From contig NC_088295.1 in the NCBI RefSeq assembly GCF_032854445.1, positions 85,170,644-85,234,643 on the forward strand: a stretch of DNA of 64,000 nt. Direction: 5' to 3'. The notes below the pieces were generated by a model that ran no database searches, was not told the DNA's origin, and saw nothing but the letters and a program-made list of their open reading frames with translations. Source of the DNA: Liolophura sinensis (taxonomy: Eukaryota; Mollusca; Polyplacophora; Chitonida; Chitonidae). Shown in pieces: positions 36,322 to 47,410 of this stretch. How positions within the stretch are numbered: position 1 is the first letter of the stretch; each line of letters opens with the position of its first letter. The position numbers and the translations under genes are program-made.

Positions 36322-38650
36322 TTACTGTTTAGGAATCCAATCTCTGAATATGGTTCCATTTGCTACCGGTGCCATGGCTCCCCGTTGTTTGATATGATTA
36401 AAGAGTTGTGTGGAGATGTACGGTACTCTTGCGAAGGAGATGGGAGTGACGGTGGAATGCCAGGGAGTGAGGCCGCAACTGTGGGAGAGGAGTGGCGCGG
36501 AGGGAGGCTGCAAGCAACCCAGAGAACCGAAACCAGGGTGCCAAAATCCTAACTCATTCGCGTACTTTCTCTTCCACTTTGTTCGTCTGTTTTGAAACCA
36601 TATCTTCACCTAAAGAAAAATGAAATAGATTTGTTATTTAATTAACTAATTCATTTTTCATAATCTATGGCTGGAGGGGAAGCTAGTGCCCCTTGTAAGA
36701 CACATGTATCTGGTGACATATTGGCAAATCCAATCCTTTTTTATGAATTGTACCACAGAACCTCATTTCTGAATAGCATGTTGTCCCAAGTTAAATACTT
36801 CAGACCATTAAGCCAGTAAGAGCCCATAGATGATGGTTGATTGTTGGTATCTGGTATACCAAAAACTAAAAACCTGCAATTTTATAGCTATGTACGTGCG
36901 TAAAAGGGACATGGCGGTTTTCTTTTTTTAACAGTATGCTTTTTATTTTTTCTATTTCTGCAGTCGGAGTTTTCTGACTTTTAAGAAAAACTCCCACAAA
37001 AAGAGATCGGGTTGGAGTTTTTCTTTTTTTTTCTTGCAGGCGAAAAAAAAAAAAGAAAACCTCCCAGAAAAATGTCTCGGACTGCCGAGATAATCAGCCA
37101 ATCTCTGCTTTCGTCTGCTTAAAAAAAAACCCAACTCGATCTCTTTTTTCTGGGAGTTTTTCTCTTTTGGGGGTGGGGGGTGGGGGAAGGGTTGCTTAAA
37201 AAAATAAATAAAAAAGAAAACAGTCATCTCCCTTTTACGCCTCCGTAGTTATGCATGTCATCATGATTCCTACATGTACGTATAAAAACCCAAATTTATA
37301 CAGTGCAACGGGTGGAAAAACTTGGAGTTTCATGAACAGTTTTGAAAGACAAGATGCAAAAGTTTATGAAATTCGTTGCCTTTTCTGATAAAGGCGTCTT
37401 TCATTATTTCATTAAAAGTTTTTAAAACGCTGATAATGAATATATGCTCTATGCTTTGCAATCGATCTCAAAAATGACATTCATCTACAATATCCGGTGC
37501 TAGAAATGAAAATCTTTGTCACCGCAATACAAAAAATTACACGTAAACATGCACCGCTACTTAGAGAGTCATGTGTTATACGATTGAGTAACGATGAATA
37601 ACCGACATACCTGAGTCTCAGTGAGTCCCAGGGCTTGTGATAACTCCACCCTCCTCGACACCGAAAGATATTTGTTCACCTGGAATTCCCTCTCCAACTC
37701 CTTCACCTGGTCAGCAGTGAAGGCTGTTCGAGGACGCTTCCGGCGGTCACCTGTAAAGGAGAGTTTCCAGTTTAGCCAGTAGCCACATACAAGAGAATTA
37801 CCCAATAAAAGCTGTTTGATTTTAATATACGTAAAGGTATCTCGTCAATATCACGAGAAGATTTCCAAGAAAACAAATACAATCTAGCGAAATTAATACA
37901 ACCAACTTGCTATCCATAATGTTTGCTGGTCTTATTTTGCATGGAAATATTTGCCTATTAAGGCGAAATATATAGGCCTACTCTTGGAATTAGTCCTTCC
38001 ATAACTGAACTTGAAGTTTGCACATTAAACTTTACATTTAACTGCATCATTGTTTAACCAAAAACCTTACCGGCACTGAAACGTTCAGAGGTTTAACACT
38101 TAACGGGTTTGTTGTTGGCACAACGGTTTTACTGACCTGAATGAAAGTTTGTATCCGGTGGCTGGTTGACGTTAGCATTATTTGGCGCTTCTGGCGAGCT
38201 GCTAGAAGGCTGTGCCGATGTGTCCGATACAATTAGATAAGGGCTACAAGGTCTGTCCGTGCACGAAACTCTGTCCGACATCGGCAACGTGACGTCACCC
38301 AGGATGTTTCTGATAGAAAACGTGTGATTTGGTACTCTCTGAGCAACATGACGTGAGGGACTTCCAGCTTTGGGGAACACGTGTCGCATAGAGAGATCAG
38401 ATACGGCGTGGTTACCTGGAGGTGATGGGCTGGTTGTCTCCCCAGTACAGAACGCTGAGACAACGGTCTCATCGTCGCGAGATCTGAGATTGGAACCTCC
38501 GGCTGGATTCTGTGATGAGCATGATAGCATGAATTCAGAATCGTTCGCAGTGATTCTCTCAGTTGATTCTGAGTAAGTTACGGAAGGTACTGCTTCACAG
38601 CTGTCACAGGATGTTGGTCTAGTCCCCAGATGTGCTACAGACTCGGCCAT
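36322..38650 (-). CDS. Nedx: NK-like homeobox transcription factor, probable Nedx (next to Distal-less)
   Basis: Nuclear transcription factor, predicted 313 aa in three exons: 38650-38137, 37750-37611 and 36609-36322. Donors are GTCAGT and GTATGT, acceptors CTTTACAG and TTCTTTAG; phases 1 then 0, with frames closing exactly. Residues 110-118 (TFSIRNILG) form an eh1/TN motif that recruits Groucho/TLE corepressors. The homeodomain (residues 175-234) starts RKRPRTAFTADQVKELE, is split at position 44/45 and continues [16 protein letters not shown], with Q50 and N51. The combination KRPRTAF...NKYLSVSRR...[20 protein letters not shown] matches what I recall of the Nedx family (Drosophila CG13424/lms), and the gene lies about 31 kb from Dlx as the family name implies. 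Other NKL families (Msx, Barh, Hhex, Vent) fit less well. The homeobox call is certain; the subfamily is likely. Confidence 0.88.
36905..37240. mobile_element. foldback (long imperfect palindrome) in the Nedx intron
   Basis: About 335 bp that fold back on themselves. The arm near 36983-37021 (GAAAAACTCCCACAAAAAGA and GATCGGGTTGGAG) pairs with 37127-37163. Outer A/T-rich arms (GGTTTTCTTTTTTTAACAG at 36912 against AAAAAAGAAAACAGTC near 37214) also pair. The centre is TCTCGG-ACTG-CCGAGA near 37075-37090. There is no ORF. It resembles a non-autonomous foldback or MITE insertion. Confidence 0.7.
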
Positions 38651-40061
38651 CTACTCTTTTATGCAATTTCTGTGTCTTCACAAGGAAACTTCTGAAGCGC
38701 TAGGACTTGACAAGCATCTATCCCATCTGTTTCCAAATGGGTTCTGAGTGTTTTATCCAAACTAAGTCTCTTTAAAATAAATATTCTGAAGGATTACGTT
38801 TATTGAACAGGTTTATTCTTCAAATGGCGTTCTTATTGCGAGATTTGTTTGACAAAATGCGATTTGTGTTGATCTGGTGTAACACCTGTCTAAGGCCGGA
38901 AGCTGATGAGGAGAGCACCCGTCGATGGTTGTTCCCGAAAGAAGCTTGTCATAAGCGGATTAGGTAGAAGACGGGACTGACCGTGACTGGCCATAGGCTC
39001 CGTCCATTTCATGCTCATTATCCAGCAGCTATAGGCGGCGATGGCCGGCCTGTGAGATGCTAACGACACACCAACAGGCCAGTGAAGAGGACTCCGATAG
39101 TCTTGAGGTTACCACTTCTCTCCACTAACACCGACGTGCTTAACATATCACTTAACGCCCCGGCAACTCCTTTGCAAACATTACGGGGAATACCATGCTG
39201 ATGAGCTGTGGACGATCTATACAGGCAGGAACAAATCAGCCAATTCCCGGAGCACTCGTCTTCTGTTTGGGCTGAAAGTGATCCTACACTGCCGAATGGT
39301 CGATACAGAGAGCCTGAACAAACATTCTTAGCGGTCTGTCATTAGTGAATGCATACTCACTATCCACATCGTTAATTTTCCACAAACTTTCTTATTAGCT
39401 TTTGTTTCAATGTTGTTTTTCACAAACAATAACCATAAAATTCTTAGCAGCATAAAACCCACGTACAAATGATCATTTTGCCTATCTAACAAGCATAACC
39501 CTTTTCTTTAAATTTTCTAGAAGCTTTAAAACCGATGGACACAACATTGGTATTATAATGAATTGCAACGAAGTTGTGGTAGATGCATCCTGGTTCGGGC
39601 TCTCACATTTACATATATACACACCGCATTTTGCATACGACTAGGTGTTTTTTTCGTTTGAGGGTGACATGGACGGGTATCTGAAGGACCAGCGCCCATT
39701 AAGATGTCAAGTCTTGTTTCTTTTTATCGCTGGTTTTTATTAGAGCGTTGAAGAAACTCGAGAAATACAAAACTCGAGAAAAGCTTATTATGTATAGGAG
39801 TTTTAATCTCTTTACCAAATATAAACTAAACCTCGTATTAGAAATTTTAATATCAATGCAGAAAGGGACTTCTTTCTATCCAAGAACTAAGATTTACCAT
39901 TCACCACAACCACAAGTTCAAACCAAAACGCTTTTAATTAGAATATCAATTGCACTGGTATTTCCCATAGATATCGCGAAATTTCCAGAGTTGGGCAGTT
40001 CTGGATCCGTACATATCAAACAACTTAAGACTTAAGCCATAAACTGCAAGAGTTTAACTTA
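38651..40061. other. intergenic upstream of the Nedx-like gene
   Basis: The probable promoter region of the minus-strand homeobox gene, with a GC-rich block at 38880-39330 (GGATTA near 38958). No exon is recognised and no TATA box is obvious close to 38650. The remainder is AT-rich. Confidence 0.5.
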
Positions 40062-40227
40062 TTTGATTTGTTTATTTGATTGGTGTTTTACGCCGTACTC
40101 AAGAATATTTCACTTATACGACGGCGGCCAGCATTATGGTGGGTGGAAACAGGGCACAGCCCGGGGGAAACCCACGACCATCCGCAGGTTGCTGGGAGAC
40201 CTACCCACTTACGGCCGGAGAGCAAGA
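40062..40227 (-). mobile_element. tRNA-derived SINE, reverse copy, 5'-truncated
   Basis: Highly conserved tail and body (GATTGGTGTTTTACGCCGTA, CGACGGCGGCCAGCATTATG) ending at GGCCGGAGAGCAAG. The tRNA-like head is missing, as expected from incomplete reverse transcription. Confidence 0.9.
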
Positions 40228-40787
40228 GTTTAAAGAGCCAAACTCAGATCAGGAAATAAATGAAATTGTGGTTAATACAGTGTTCTACAGTAAAGAATCA
40301 CTGTACAAATTTTAAACTTTCTACAGCGAAATATTTTAATTTTAGTTGTGCATGAATTTCTGACTTAAGTCTTAAGACGTTTGATAAATGCGGGCCCGGG
40401 TTGTACTTCTAATAAAACTTACCTGTGCAATAAGTGCAGTAAAATGCAAATTCCATATGGTATCTTGTATATGAAATATCTATAGGCGTTATATCTCACA
40501 GAACATAAATATATATGTTCACATACATGTAACTAAAAAGATAGAAAAATAATGAGGTACATTTGTATATCAATACATATGTATAATTATATGAGGCACA
40601 CACATATAATACATAATTCTTATCACACATAGTCGGGAACATAATCAGCTGGTAATGGCGGAAATATGCCAAGGGGTCTAGAATAATTTTTTGTATACTG
40701 ACCAGTTCGTGGCCATGTGAATTTTCTTAATATCATATTATCTCACACTCGTGTTATTTTGATTCTCTTCGATGACAAACCACAAGT
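40228..40787. other. 3' flank of the MFS transporter gene
   Basis: AT-rich sequence downstream of the minus-strand transporter stop codon, likely including its 3' UTR. No clear AATAAA on the minus strand was found close by, and no other feature is seen. Confidence 0.45.
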
Positions 40788-42152
40788 TCATGTGGCTTGC
40801 TTACTTTTGTGTTCTCTTCCTGCAGTGGCAAATTCAGAGCGTGTGGTTAAAATGAGGAATATATTTAAAAGAATGGCACACGCAGTGAGTCCACACATCA
40901 TGACGAAGTTCCACTTCACGCAGATAAGTCCATAGCAGTTTGTGGTATCAGGATCCGTGATGAAGCTTTGATAAATCATCCCGTAACCCGCCTGGACCCC
41001 TATACCCGCTAGTGCCGCCAGCAGAATCACTATTCCCCAGTTCCTGCCAAAATCACGCAGCCCGAAATATTCGCTGATTACGGCGGGAACAAAAGTCCAT
41101 AAACTACCTATGGATATTCCGCTGAGGATGTTGGCTAGGATAAAGGCCCAGGATCTGTCTGCCAAAAAGATGCACATGAACTGGGAAGCGGCAAACACCA
41201 CATTTGTGATGAGCAGGATGTTGATACGGGCAAACCTCTCTTTTATGTGATCCGACAGGGGACCAAGTGTGAACCTGGCCAAAATACCAGTCACTGGGAT
41301 AAGTGCTGTCACCACAGAATCGATTTTGGACAACCCCACAGATTTTGTCACCACAGTCACGTTATTGACAAACGCTAGGCCTACAACAGAGGCAAAAATG
41401 AACATCCATAGTAAATACTGGAACTTCCAGTCAAGAAACAGTAACAGAATTTGTTTCATTTCGCTTGGCTTAGAAGACTTATTCGTTACACCTTTACTGT
41501 CTGGCACATCAGCATTAATACTGGCATTGTCGTCAAAAGATGAGTATGCCTGAGCGTCACTAGCTGATGCCCCGATGACTGTCTTTTCGCATTCCTCTGC
41601 CTGTACAGTTCCACTCTTGGAGACATTGTTAGAAATATTCTCTGAATCCGGAGGATAAATCCTGAGAAACAAAACACAGAGGAAGTTTGCGATAGCAAAC
41701 CATATAGCGAATAAAAGCATAAATCCAGCCACGTTTTGGTTTTGTTGATCCTCCGCGTGCCCATTTGTGTAGAATTCCGAGTAGACTAAAACGAAGATTG
41801 CAGGGCTTCCCCCAAAACAGGCATCCAGCAAGCCGATGATCTTTGCCCGGTGCTTATCCCTGAAGTTCCTTACGTTTGTCCCCAGTGCCGACATGTACGT
41901 GTAAAGGGACCCATGGCCTTTGGAATAAACACAAAGTGATCAACACAATTGGTTCACAATTAGATTTCACTAAATTGCTTTGAAATCACGCATTTCTCAA
42001 ATTAACGCAAAGCACTTCAATACCCAATAAAGCACTTGAAACCGCTTGGCTTCAAAGTCAGGAACAAGACATGATACAGCAAGATAATTCGACCATAAAA
42101 AATTCGATCATAAATCAAAAGAACCATTTTAAGGAAATTCAAAAAGAGTTAG

Positions 42153-42231
<79 letters not shown>

Positions 42232-43245
42232 ACCATACAATATACAATCGTGCATTGTATATCTGTAAATACAGAGTCATGTAGAACATATAGGATCATG
42301 CTTTCCACAAGTGTTGAAACAAAGCACCTTCATGTCCTAAAATTGTATGCATTTACTTTATTCAAGTCGTCTTCTTACCAATAATAAAAAAGTACAAAGC
42401 CATCAACGGATTTCTAGTGCTATAGAATGTCGGATTCTTGAAGGAACTCCAAATGAGTAAATAGCCGGCAGACGTGCTGAGTAACCCCACGATCGACGTC
42501 AGGATAGGGCCGAACTTGTCGAATACCATTCCTGCTGGAAGGCCCACGCCAAGACCCAGGTTCACCATGGACGCCAACAGCAGAACTGCCAATGGCAAAA
42601 CAATTCTTTACAGTAAAATAAAATCCATAGCACAATACATGTTCTTAAAAATTGTAATCGTTAATTATTTCATCGTGGGTCGGTGTTCAGGCGTCACATC
42701 AGACATTTGTATACCAATCGTCAACCATAATTGACGTTCTAGATCAATAATCCCAAATAAAGATCAATAAAGATTTCTAAAACACCGGTCATCACAAACC
42801 GCCTAGTAACTGAGGTAGTATAAACGGTCAGAATTCAGGACGCAGTCATGCATGTAAAGAAATGCAGTCAATGGTTTTTAATAATGCTGGAAACATGTAA
42901 CGAATGTTCTAGGCACCTAAATTTAATCAGTATTCGAATTGTCACCCTTTCATACTTCTGGATCGTGGCGGGAGAGGAGGGCAAACCGGGCGTATAAAGT
43001 CCAAGGAAACAACTGTAACTTCGTAACTCGTGGCAGTAGGCCGCAGCTGTAAATAATCATTCCATAATTAGGTGATATATAAACTTACCTTCAGTCTGCG
43101 TGTAGTTAAAGGTGGCTTTTATAGCATTTGAATACACATTAAAGGCGAATATTGAGCCTGCGGAGAATTTGGCAAGGCAACCGACGACGAGCACCAGTGC
43201 CCGAAGCAGGTTGGCTTTGGATGGTGGACGCCACGTACTCGCCAT
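40788..43245 (-). CDS. major facilitator superfamily transporter, nodulin-like type
   Basis: Predicted 497-aa multi-pass membrane transporter. Exons are 43245-43089, 42585-42379 and 41917-40788; donors GTAAGT and GTAAGA, acceptors TTGGCAG and TCCAAAG, all junctions phase 1. The start is ATG 43245 (MASTWRPPSK): an in-frame stop lies upstream and earlier in-frame starts are non-ATG. TM1 is in exon 1 (GCLAKFSAGSIFAFNVYS). Exon 2 has the YTQTE...NLGLGVGLPAGMVFDKFGP block typical of the Nodulin-like/NFD4 MFS group. Exon 3 holds the remaining helices, a long Ser/Asp-rich central loop (about residues 190-250) and the second-half signature LGPLSDHIKERF. About 12 helices are expected. Substrate is unknown; plant members and yeast Mch1-like proteins are distant relatives. 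Both introns are short, and the one before exon 3 carries an (AT)n tract. Confidence 0.88.
42154..42228. repeat. (AT)n microsatellite
   Basis: About 37 uninterrupted TA dinucleotides in the intron between exons 2 and 3 of the MFS gene. Confidence 0.98.
42845..42955 (+). repeat. diverged dispersed repeat, family R1, copy 3
   Basis: It aligns with the middle of 9785-10030 through TCATGCA, GCAGTCAA, ATGCTGGAAA, ATGTTCTAGGC and ATCAGTATTCGAATTGT. It lies in the first intron of the MFS gene. Confidence 0.5.
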
Positions 43246-44490
43246 TGTGCGAACGTTTAAATTCTGTGCAGTGGTCACCGGTCATGTACCTTCTCCCATG
43301 TAAATAGGTAGTCTGTTGTGACCTCAATAGATCAAAATATACACCTGACCCACGTGGAATGTTGTACCTACAAAGCAATGTGATATTAGGTCCAAATGTT
43401 CAACATTATAGGGAAAAATTGAGAAGGGCATATATGTTACAACTTACAAGGGAAGTAGTGCAGTATTTGATATTTCACCAGACATATGTGTACAGCACAT
43501 ACATGTATGTACAACTGACCCTTGTATTTCCTTAGCGACCCGCCCAAGAATAGGAAGAGCGTCTATAGCCGGTATGATCGGGTCAGGTGATCCGAAATGA
43601 TAAAGCGATCTCTCTTCTACTTCTGTTGTGTACGTCTTTTGACGTGTCACTTCTATACATCTCGGTCAGTGCTGATCGTGATAAAGTTGGGGATTTGTTC
43701 CACCTAGTGATGTCACTCGAAGTATGACTCTACATCCCATTAAGTTACCTATCCAGTCATATTCCGCAGGTGTGTAGATGGAATCATTTTGCTTTTTTCT
43801 TTTAACACGCAAAACTAAAATTATCAACAGTTCACAAGTACATGGCACGTTTGTTTTCCTGAGCATGTAAATTCATTCCGTCATTATATAGTTTGCTGCC
43901 TTGCACGCGGATACTCAACGTTATTACATGTTTGTGACCTTGTATATTTCTTGTTCCATTAACTTCATATACGTAGACCAGTGGGCGAAAATCGACACCT
44001 GCATACATCAGCCTATTTACATTAGTTTTCTGGACATCAGTGCAGCCTTTATCGACCTAATATATCTAGGAATATAAACTTAAGAACTATATAACAACGA
44101 CAAGCTGACACAGATAAATATACCTGGCTGACGTCATCTAAGGTACAAGCTTGAAGATCTGTCAAATTTTTCAGACTTTTCAGTTCTGTTTTCCCCCTCG
44201 GGCCGTGGGGAATATATTTGTTGAGACTTAACGCTCCAACGGCGAAAATTCGGTCAGCTTTGAACAACGCGTACATTTGCAACTTATAAATTGTTAGCTG
44301 AGTCAGAACTTCACACGTTAATTGTGAAGAATAATGTTAAATTGGAGAGTCATTGTGCCATTCGGAGGAATGGGTTTTTTTCGTCTTGACAGAATCACGT
44401 GTATTAAATTCACCAGTGTACTAAACAAATGATAATTCAATGCACATGTTGAATAATGTATCTAAATAATGTAAGTTGCATGTGGTTTTC
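43246..44490. other. upstream flank of the MFS gene, nothing else recognised
   Basis: This includes the 5' UTR and promoter of the minus-strand transporter; no TATA or other core element stands out. No further coding exon is supported. Confidence 0.5.
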
Positions 44491-44980
44491 ACAGCACTCT
44501 GTCCTTATCGCCTGTACACAAACTGAAATCCTCATATAACACTCTCCTTTCACGTAACGGTAACTATACGCCAATATCATATCCCTTGAGCACCGGGTGA
44601 CGAAGAAAGCACAAAAGGCTTTATTTGCATGTCAATTTATACTCATAAAAGTAGACGACAATTACATTTACCCGTGGTTATCCCACAATATTTTCATTTA
44701 ACAAGACAATTTTTCAAATTGTTTCCTAAAACCACATTAACGATAAAATGCGTACAATTAATTAGCTATAGTCTGTGTTATTGTACAGTTAACAGCAATT
44801 CTCTACAACAGAGAATACATACAATGTTCAGGCATATATGTACCTGGTTAAGCGCGGTGGTTTTCTTCGGGTGATTTTAATTGAGTACAGCACTCTTTCC
44901 TTACTGAATGTACACAGATTGATGTCCTTAAGTTCACGTGACAGTATCTATACACCAATATCAAACCAACACACTGAATG
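44491..44980 (+). repeat. diverged direct duplication, inner pair
   Basis: The stretch 44491-44590 (CAGCACTCTGTCCTTATCGC ... TATACGCCAATATCAT) is repeated, diverged, at 44886-44980 (CAGCACTCTTTCCTTACTG ... TATACACCAATATCAA). A second duplicated block, 44585-44875, lies between them and recurs at 47120-47410. Confidence 0.7.
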
Positions 44981-45559
44981 CTGAATACACATATGTTGAT
45001 TAACTGCAGGTCAAATGAATCAAATGGCTGAAAAACCGATGTATTAAATATCGCTTCGTTAGTCTGCTTGAAACAGGGCTTGATCAGCAGGATCATATAT
45101 ATAGCACATTTGTATTGTTATATGTAGCCCACATACATCTAGTCTGCAATGAGCAGGTGCCCGTACATTTATACAAAGCCATTAGGCTATTTAGAGACTT
45201 TCTACATCTTTGTTTTAAAACCAAAATTACTATGTAAAAAGAAAAACTACATAAATTTGTGATAATTTTTTCACGCTACTAAGCCTTGTAGCTCGCATTA
45301 TAACTAGTTTATATAAAGAGGTCATCCACTGGATAAGCATGCGTAATGGCGAGTTATAATTTTTTTATGTAAATTAATCGTCTGTTTCAAATGAGCAGTC
45401 TTACAAATATGAGGCCTTAGAAAAGTCTGACATCTACATTTTCTACAAAACCGTGGCTTTCGACTTTCACTTTTGTTTCATTTTTTAACGCTTGTGCTTC
45501 ACACAGACACCCGAGAAAGTAGTCACAACGTCGGCATGTATACTATATACATATAAGCG

Positions 45560-46497
45560 TCACATGCTTCCCTTGGGTGGACAGAGAAAGTGATCACAAT
45601 ATTGGCCTGCATTCCGTATAAGCACCACAGGGTTCCCTTTTGTGCACCGGGAAAATAATAGCAATATTAGCCTGCATTCCTTATAAGCGCAACCGGGTTC
45701 CCTTTGGTGCACTGGGAAAGTAATCACAATAATGGCCTGCATTTCGTACAGGCGCCACAGGGTTCCGTTTGATGCACCGGGAAAGTAATCACAATATTAG
45801 CCTGCATTCCGTATAAGCGCCGCAGGGTTCCCTTTGGTGCACCGGGAAAATAATCACAATATTGGCCTGCATTCCGTATAGGTGCCACAGGGTTCCCTTT
45901 GGTGCACCGGGAAAGTAATCACAATATTGGCCTGCATTCCGTATAGGTGCCACAGGGTTCCCTTTTGTGCACCGGGAAAGTAATCACAATATTGGCCTGC
46001 ATTCCGTATAGGCGCAACCGGGTTCCCTTTGGTGCACTGGGAAAGTAATCACAATAATGGCCTGCATTTCGTACAGGCGCCACAGGGTTCCGTTTGATGC
46101 ACCGGGAAAGTAATCACAATATTAGCCTGCATTCCGTATAAGCGCCGCAGGGTTCCCTTTGGTGCACCGGGAAAATAATCACAATATTGGCCTGCATTCC
46201 GTATAGGTGCCACAGGGTTCCCTTTGGTGCACCGGGAAAGTAATCACAATATTGGCCTGCATTCCGTATAGGTGCCACAGGGTTCCCTTTGGTGCACCGG
46301 GAAAGTAATCACAATATTGGCCTGCATTCCGTATAGGCGCCACAGGATTCCCTTTGGTGCAACGGGAAAGTAATCACAATATTGAAATGCATATATACTG
46401 TATAGGCGCTACAGGGTTCCCTTTCGTACACGGAGAAAGTAGTCACAATATTGGCCTGCATTTCGTACTAGCGCCACGGGGTTCTCTTTGTAAAATA
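45560..46497 (+). repeat. 65-bp satellite with five-unit higher-order repeat
   Basis: About 14 units of exactly 65 bp. The unit starts GGTTCCCTTTGGTGCACCGG and continues GAAAGTAATCACAATATTGG then CCTGCATTCCGTATAGGCGC. Five adjacent variant units repeat as a block of 325 bp: 45696-45955 appears identical by eye to 46021-46280. Flanking units are more diverged, the usual pattern of homogenised centre and decayed edges. Confidence 0.95.
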
Positions 46498-47119
46498 TCC
46501 CTCACCAGTATATATAAAATCATTAAAGACATCTTTGACTGACTTTCATTTCTCTGACAACTGCACTCCGGTACTCCGTTACTTTGATTGGCAGTACCCA
46601 TGTGTCATTTAAACATGAGCTAGTATATACATATATAATACTAGAGGGAAATCAACCCATCTAGCCCATCTAGCCCATCACAGACAATCACTCATCTCCA
46701 GACTTGATCTATACGAGGAAATTTCGTCAATGTAAATGAATATAGCTTTTTCGGATCAAATAATAAAACCGTTGCCAGTTAGTATATAGCGTGTAGTACT
46801 GTTTATGATACAGTGCTTAGATTTTACTCACTCCACTAACGATATCTTTTGGGATACATAAGATTTATATAGATGTACATAAAACACAGTATATGAAGAT
46901 TTAAAGCAGAACTTCATAAACATACTAATTATTATACCTTAATGTCACATCATTGTTTTCCATGCATCTGTCAGTGTCCAAGGCCTATGGCTCTGATATA
47001 TTATGTACATGTCGTATATAGACAATATGAACATGGGTTGAAGTCACACTAGCCGTATGAATGGCTTCATGGCAACAGGTGTTAGATACGGTCTCTTACA
47101 TCATGTGCTTAAATACTCA
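46498..47119. other. AT-rich spacer, nothing recognised
   Basis: Spacer between the satellite and the second duplicated block. It contains short direct repeats such as ATCTAGCCC (near 46660) and nothing I can assign. Confidence 0.5.
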
Positions 47120-47410
47120 GTCCCCCAAGCTCGGGGTGACGATCAATGCACAACCGGCTTTATATGCATGTCAGTTTAAATTCATAAAAGTGGACGACAA
47201 TTACATTTTGCCCGCAGTTATCGCGCTAATTTTCATTTAACAAGATTTTTCAAATCGTTTTCCTAAAACCACTTTAACGATAAAATGTATACAATTTATC
47301 AGCTACAGTATGTGCTATTAAACAGTTAACACCAAATCTCTACAGCAGACAGTAAATACAATGGTCAGGTAGATGTACCTGATGAAGGGCGGTGGTTTCA
47401 TTCGGCCAAT
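47120..47410 (+). repeat. diverged duplicate of 44585-44875
   Basis: Shared blocks in the same order: GACGACAATTACATTT, TTTTCATTTAACAAGA, CCTAAAACCAC, TTAACGATAAAATG, ACAGTTAACA, CAATG(T)TCAGG and GCGGTGGTTT. I estimate roughly 80% similarity by eye. The copies are 2.5 kb apart with the 65-bp satellite between them. Confidence 0.75.

Noticed and set aside
42071-42268. ORF with long Ile-Tyr repeats
   Set aside because: Translation of an (AT)n microsatellite; the same applies to ORFs at 53596-54069 and 62750-63009.
45560-46497. 65-bp array as a CRISPR or coding repeat
   Set aside because: No variable spacers, and the period does not keep a reading frame (65 is not a multiple of 3).
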